A stretch of DNA of 7,969 nucleotides, from contig USOZ01000072.1 in NCBI GenBank assembly GCA_900556525.1, positions 1 through 7,969 on the forward strand, written 5' to 3'. The position numbers and the translations under genes are program-made. Source of the stretch: an uncultured Oscillospiraceae bacterium (GTDB lineage Bacteria > Bacillota > Clostridia > Oscillospirales > Ruminococcaceae). The notes under the pieces were generated by a model, which ran no database searches, was not told the origin of the DNA, and was given only the letters and a program-made list of their open reading frames with translations. This document shows, piece after piece, positions 7,094 through 7,969 of this stretch (position 1 is the first letter of the stretch; every line of letters starts with the position of its first letter).

Positions 7094-7124
7094 ATATCCT
7101 CCGTTTTATTTATGTAATACATAT

Positions 7125-7153
7125 ATTATACAATGAATATCATTAGATGTCAA
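7125..7153 (-). promoter_or_regulatory. Consensus promoter of the effector operon
   Basis: On the minus strand a perfect TTGACA (7153-7148) and a perfect TATAAT (7130-7125) are separated by exactly 17 bases. Transcription would start near 7118, with a leader of about 25 bases that ends in the ribosome site of the 457-aa gene. The spacer holds AATGA-ATA-TCATT (7132-7144), a small inverted repeat that might bind a regulator. Such an ideal promoter predicts strong expression unless it is repressed. Confidence 0.8.
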
Positions 7154-7156
7154 TAC

Positions 7157-7172
7157 CTAAATAGCTATTTGG
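7157..7172. promoter_or_regulatory. Palindrome upstream of the effector promoter
   Basis: AAATAGCTATTT (7159-7170) is a perfect 12-base palindrome, with a further C/G pair outside it after one T-G mismatch. It begins 5 bases upstream of the -35 box. Its position fits a binding site for a dimeric regulator, but no regulator gene is seen in the window. Confidence 0.35.
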
Positions 7173-7190
7173 TTGATATTGTATTTGAAA

Positions 7191-7237
7191 GAAACAAAAT
7201 GCTCGTCCGCCGAATGATTCTGCTGACGAGCGTTTTG
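7191..7237 (-). terminator. Insulating hairpin, likely bidirectional
   Basis: GCTCGTC (7201-7207) and GACGAGC (7225-7231) pair around a 17-base loop. A-rich (CAAAAT) and T-rich (GTTTTG) flanks extend the stem through one mismatch. Read on the minus strand, the stem is followed by ATTTTGTTTC. It would stop transcripts from the former integrase gene before they enter the effector operon, whose -35 box lies about 40 bases further on. Confidence 0.5.
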
Positions 7238-7352
7238 ATATGAATTGCAAATTTTAAATGGAGATTTTTAGTTCAAAACGAACAATCATTCCAAACGTCC
7301 CCGCAACAAAGACGAGTTCGTGTATGTTGTGGGACGGGTCACCACAAGCATA

Positions 7353-7399
7353 GCTCACAATTGGCTTAACAAAGCCGATTGTGAGCTTTTATTTTTTCC
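7353..7399 (+). terminator. Strong stem-loop with + strand T-tract
   Basis: Arms 7353-7367 (GCTCACAATTGGCTT) and 7372-7386 (AAGCCGATTGTGAGC) pair over 15 bp with one T-G wobble and an AACA loop, followed by TTTTATTTTTTCC. It reads as a rho-independent terminator for + strand transcripts, yet no + strand gene precedes it within the window. It lies just beyond the stop of the integrase remnant, so it may be a conserved 3' element of that integrase locus. Confidence 0.7.
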
Positions 7400-7457
7400 A
7401 AAAAATCGGCTTGTCCGCTGTTTGTCCGCTATTCTGAAAATTCTTCTGATACACGAC

Positions 7458-7673
7458 TTACGCTTCCAGTTTCCTCTTGTCAAGAAATCCGAATGCGCCG
7501 TCCATAGCTTCTGCTACTCTCGCCTGTGCATTCCGGAACTGATGAGAGTAAATATTCAAGGTCTTACTCCCAATGAGAAAAATGAACTTTCTCATGGAAC
7601 AAGGCTGAGGATTTCCAATATTGATTTTACGTTTGAAATAGCGTGACGGAGAATGAGGTATGGAACAAATCAC
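7458..7673 (-). pseudogene. 3' remnant of a tyrosine recombinase (integrase)
   Basis: A 71-codon minus-strand frame ends with SKTLNIYSHQFRNAQARVAE, then AMDGAFGFLDKRKLEA and a stop. TLNIYSH is the box carrying the catalytic tyrosine of phage- and ICE-type integrases (Tyr at residue 42 of this frame, codon 7550-7548), and the rest fits the C-terminal helix that follows it. The usual preceding LGHS-x-x-STT is reduced to LIGSKTL, and upstream of about 7575 nothing matches the HxLRH box. Only roughly the last 40 residues are recognisable, so the gene is truncated, probably with small deletions at the break. The first 30 codons (7673 to about 7584) are likely non-homologous sequence. Confidence 0.6.
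7573..7595. repeat. Small inverted repeat at the integrase break
   Basis: ATGAGAAA (7573-7580) and TTTCTCAT (7588-7595) pair perfectly around a 7-base loop. It lies where recognisable integrase sequence ends, so it may mark a deletion or rearrangement point. No transposase or target duplication is visible. Confidence 0.3.
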
Positions 7674-7833
7674 AGACGTTGTTATTTTTTATGGAGGCAT
7701 AGCGCTTGCGGGAGGTTCTGCTCTGGCGGCGTTAATTTTAGTGTTTATATTCAAAAATAAAAAAAGAATTCTCAGAGCTGAGCTTGATAAAGAGTATGGA
7801 AAATGCGGCGAGAGTAATACTAATCACCAATAA
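7660..7833 (+). CDS. Small single-pass membrane protein (57 aa)
   Basis: The ATG at 7660 is preceded by GGAG (7648-7651), 8 bases upstream, and opens a 57-codon frame starting MEQITDVVIFYGGIALAGGS and ending in TAA (7831-7833). Residues 7-31 are hydrophobic with small residues (GGIALAGGSALAALILVFIF), giving one membrane helix. A basic KNKKR stop-transfer segment follows, then a charged cytoplasmic tail (ILRAELDKEYGKCGE) with one cysteine, so the N terminus is probably outside. Small proteins of this shape are common in clostridial genomes, but I cannot assign a function. No promoter is obvious immediately upstream, and the stop codon falls inside a long inverted repeat. Confidence 0.65.
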   Translation: MEQITDVVIFYGGIALAGGSALAALILVFIFKNKKRILRAELDKEYGKCGESNTNHQ

Positions 7834-7910
7834 AACTATAGAAAAAAAATCTTCGCATAACCCCTATATGCAAGATTATGCTCGATTTTTTGTATAGTTT
7901 TTAATTGGTG
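7825..7910. terminator. Long imperfect inverted repeat, bidirectional terminator-like
   Basis: Left arm 7825-7851 and right arm 7884-7910 share CACCAAT, AAAACTATA and AAAAAATC in the same order, with about two single-base gaps, one mismatch and an A-run length difference. The centre holds a smaller hairpin, GCATA (7855-7859) with TATGC (7867-7871). A-rich left and T-rich right arms allow termination on either strand. The left arm overlaps the last codons of the 57-aa gene. A small non-autonomous inverted-repeat element is an alternative reading. Confidence 0.5.
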
Positions 7911-7969
7911 CTAAGGAAGCGCTGAATAAATCGCGGCACGCATCTTGCTTGCATATTTTCCGCCTGATT
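7911..7969. other. Unassigned right edge
   Basis: No coding frame, hairpin or promoter of note is visible in the last 59 bases. The text may be the start of another element continuing beyond the window. Confidence 0.3.

Noticed and set aside
7320..7646. 108-codon + strand open frame before the 57-aa gene
   Set aside because: It contains the strong terminator hairpin at 7353-7399 and overlaps the integrase remnant; no ribosome site or family likeness.

Overview
The window looks like part of a mobile or integrated accessory region of a low-to-moderate GC Firmicute, probably a gut- or rumen-type Clostridia. The reasons are AGGAG-type ribosome binding sites, consensus TTGACA/TATAAT promoters, a clostridial-style MOBV relaxase and the 3' end of a tyrosine recombinase. 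No housekeeping gene, tRNA, rRNA or CRISPR array is visible.

Left part (1-2191, + strand). A 514-base non-coding leader holds a hairpin-containing direct repeat pair, a textbook promoter (215-244) and three long inverted repeats (262-312, 334-389, 427-461). The last hairpin lies just before the relaxase gene and is the best candidate for the origin of transfer. The relaxase (515-2191, 558 aa) keeps the MobM-type N-terminal HNxR histidine and the HxDE...PHxH metal motif, and has a long coiled-coil tail.

Middle (2192-2646). A small orphan gene for a 52-aa protein has its own promoter, overlapped by a perfect 8-bp inverted repeat that looks like an operator, and ends in a clear terminator.

Main cargo (2647-7153, - strand). 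One consensus promoter drives a two-gene operon. The first gene encodes a 457-aa soluble protein of unknown function. Twenty-two bases later begins a 1016-aa secreted multidomain protein with this order: Sec signal peptide, possible PD-(D/E)XK nuclease-like domain, very acidic linker, one membrane segment, EF-hand-like calcium loops, six perfectly phased RTX nonapeptides and an RTX-associated C-terminal domain. I read the pair as a candidate effector with a partner or immunity protein. It is the most interesting content of the window.

Right part (7154-7969). Two strong hairpins insulate the operon. Beyond them is a degraded minus-strand tyrosine recombinase 3' end that keeps the catalytic-tyrosine motif TLNIYSH. 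A 57-aa single-pass membrane protein gene on the + strand follows, and its stop codon lies inside a long imperfect inverted repeat. Together, relaxase, oriT-like hairpins and integrase remnant suggest the operon travels, or once travelled, as cargo of a mobilizable integrative element.
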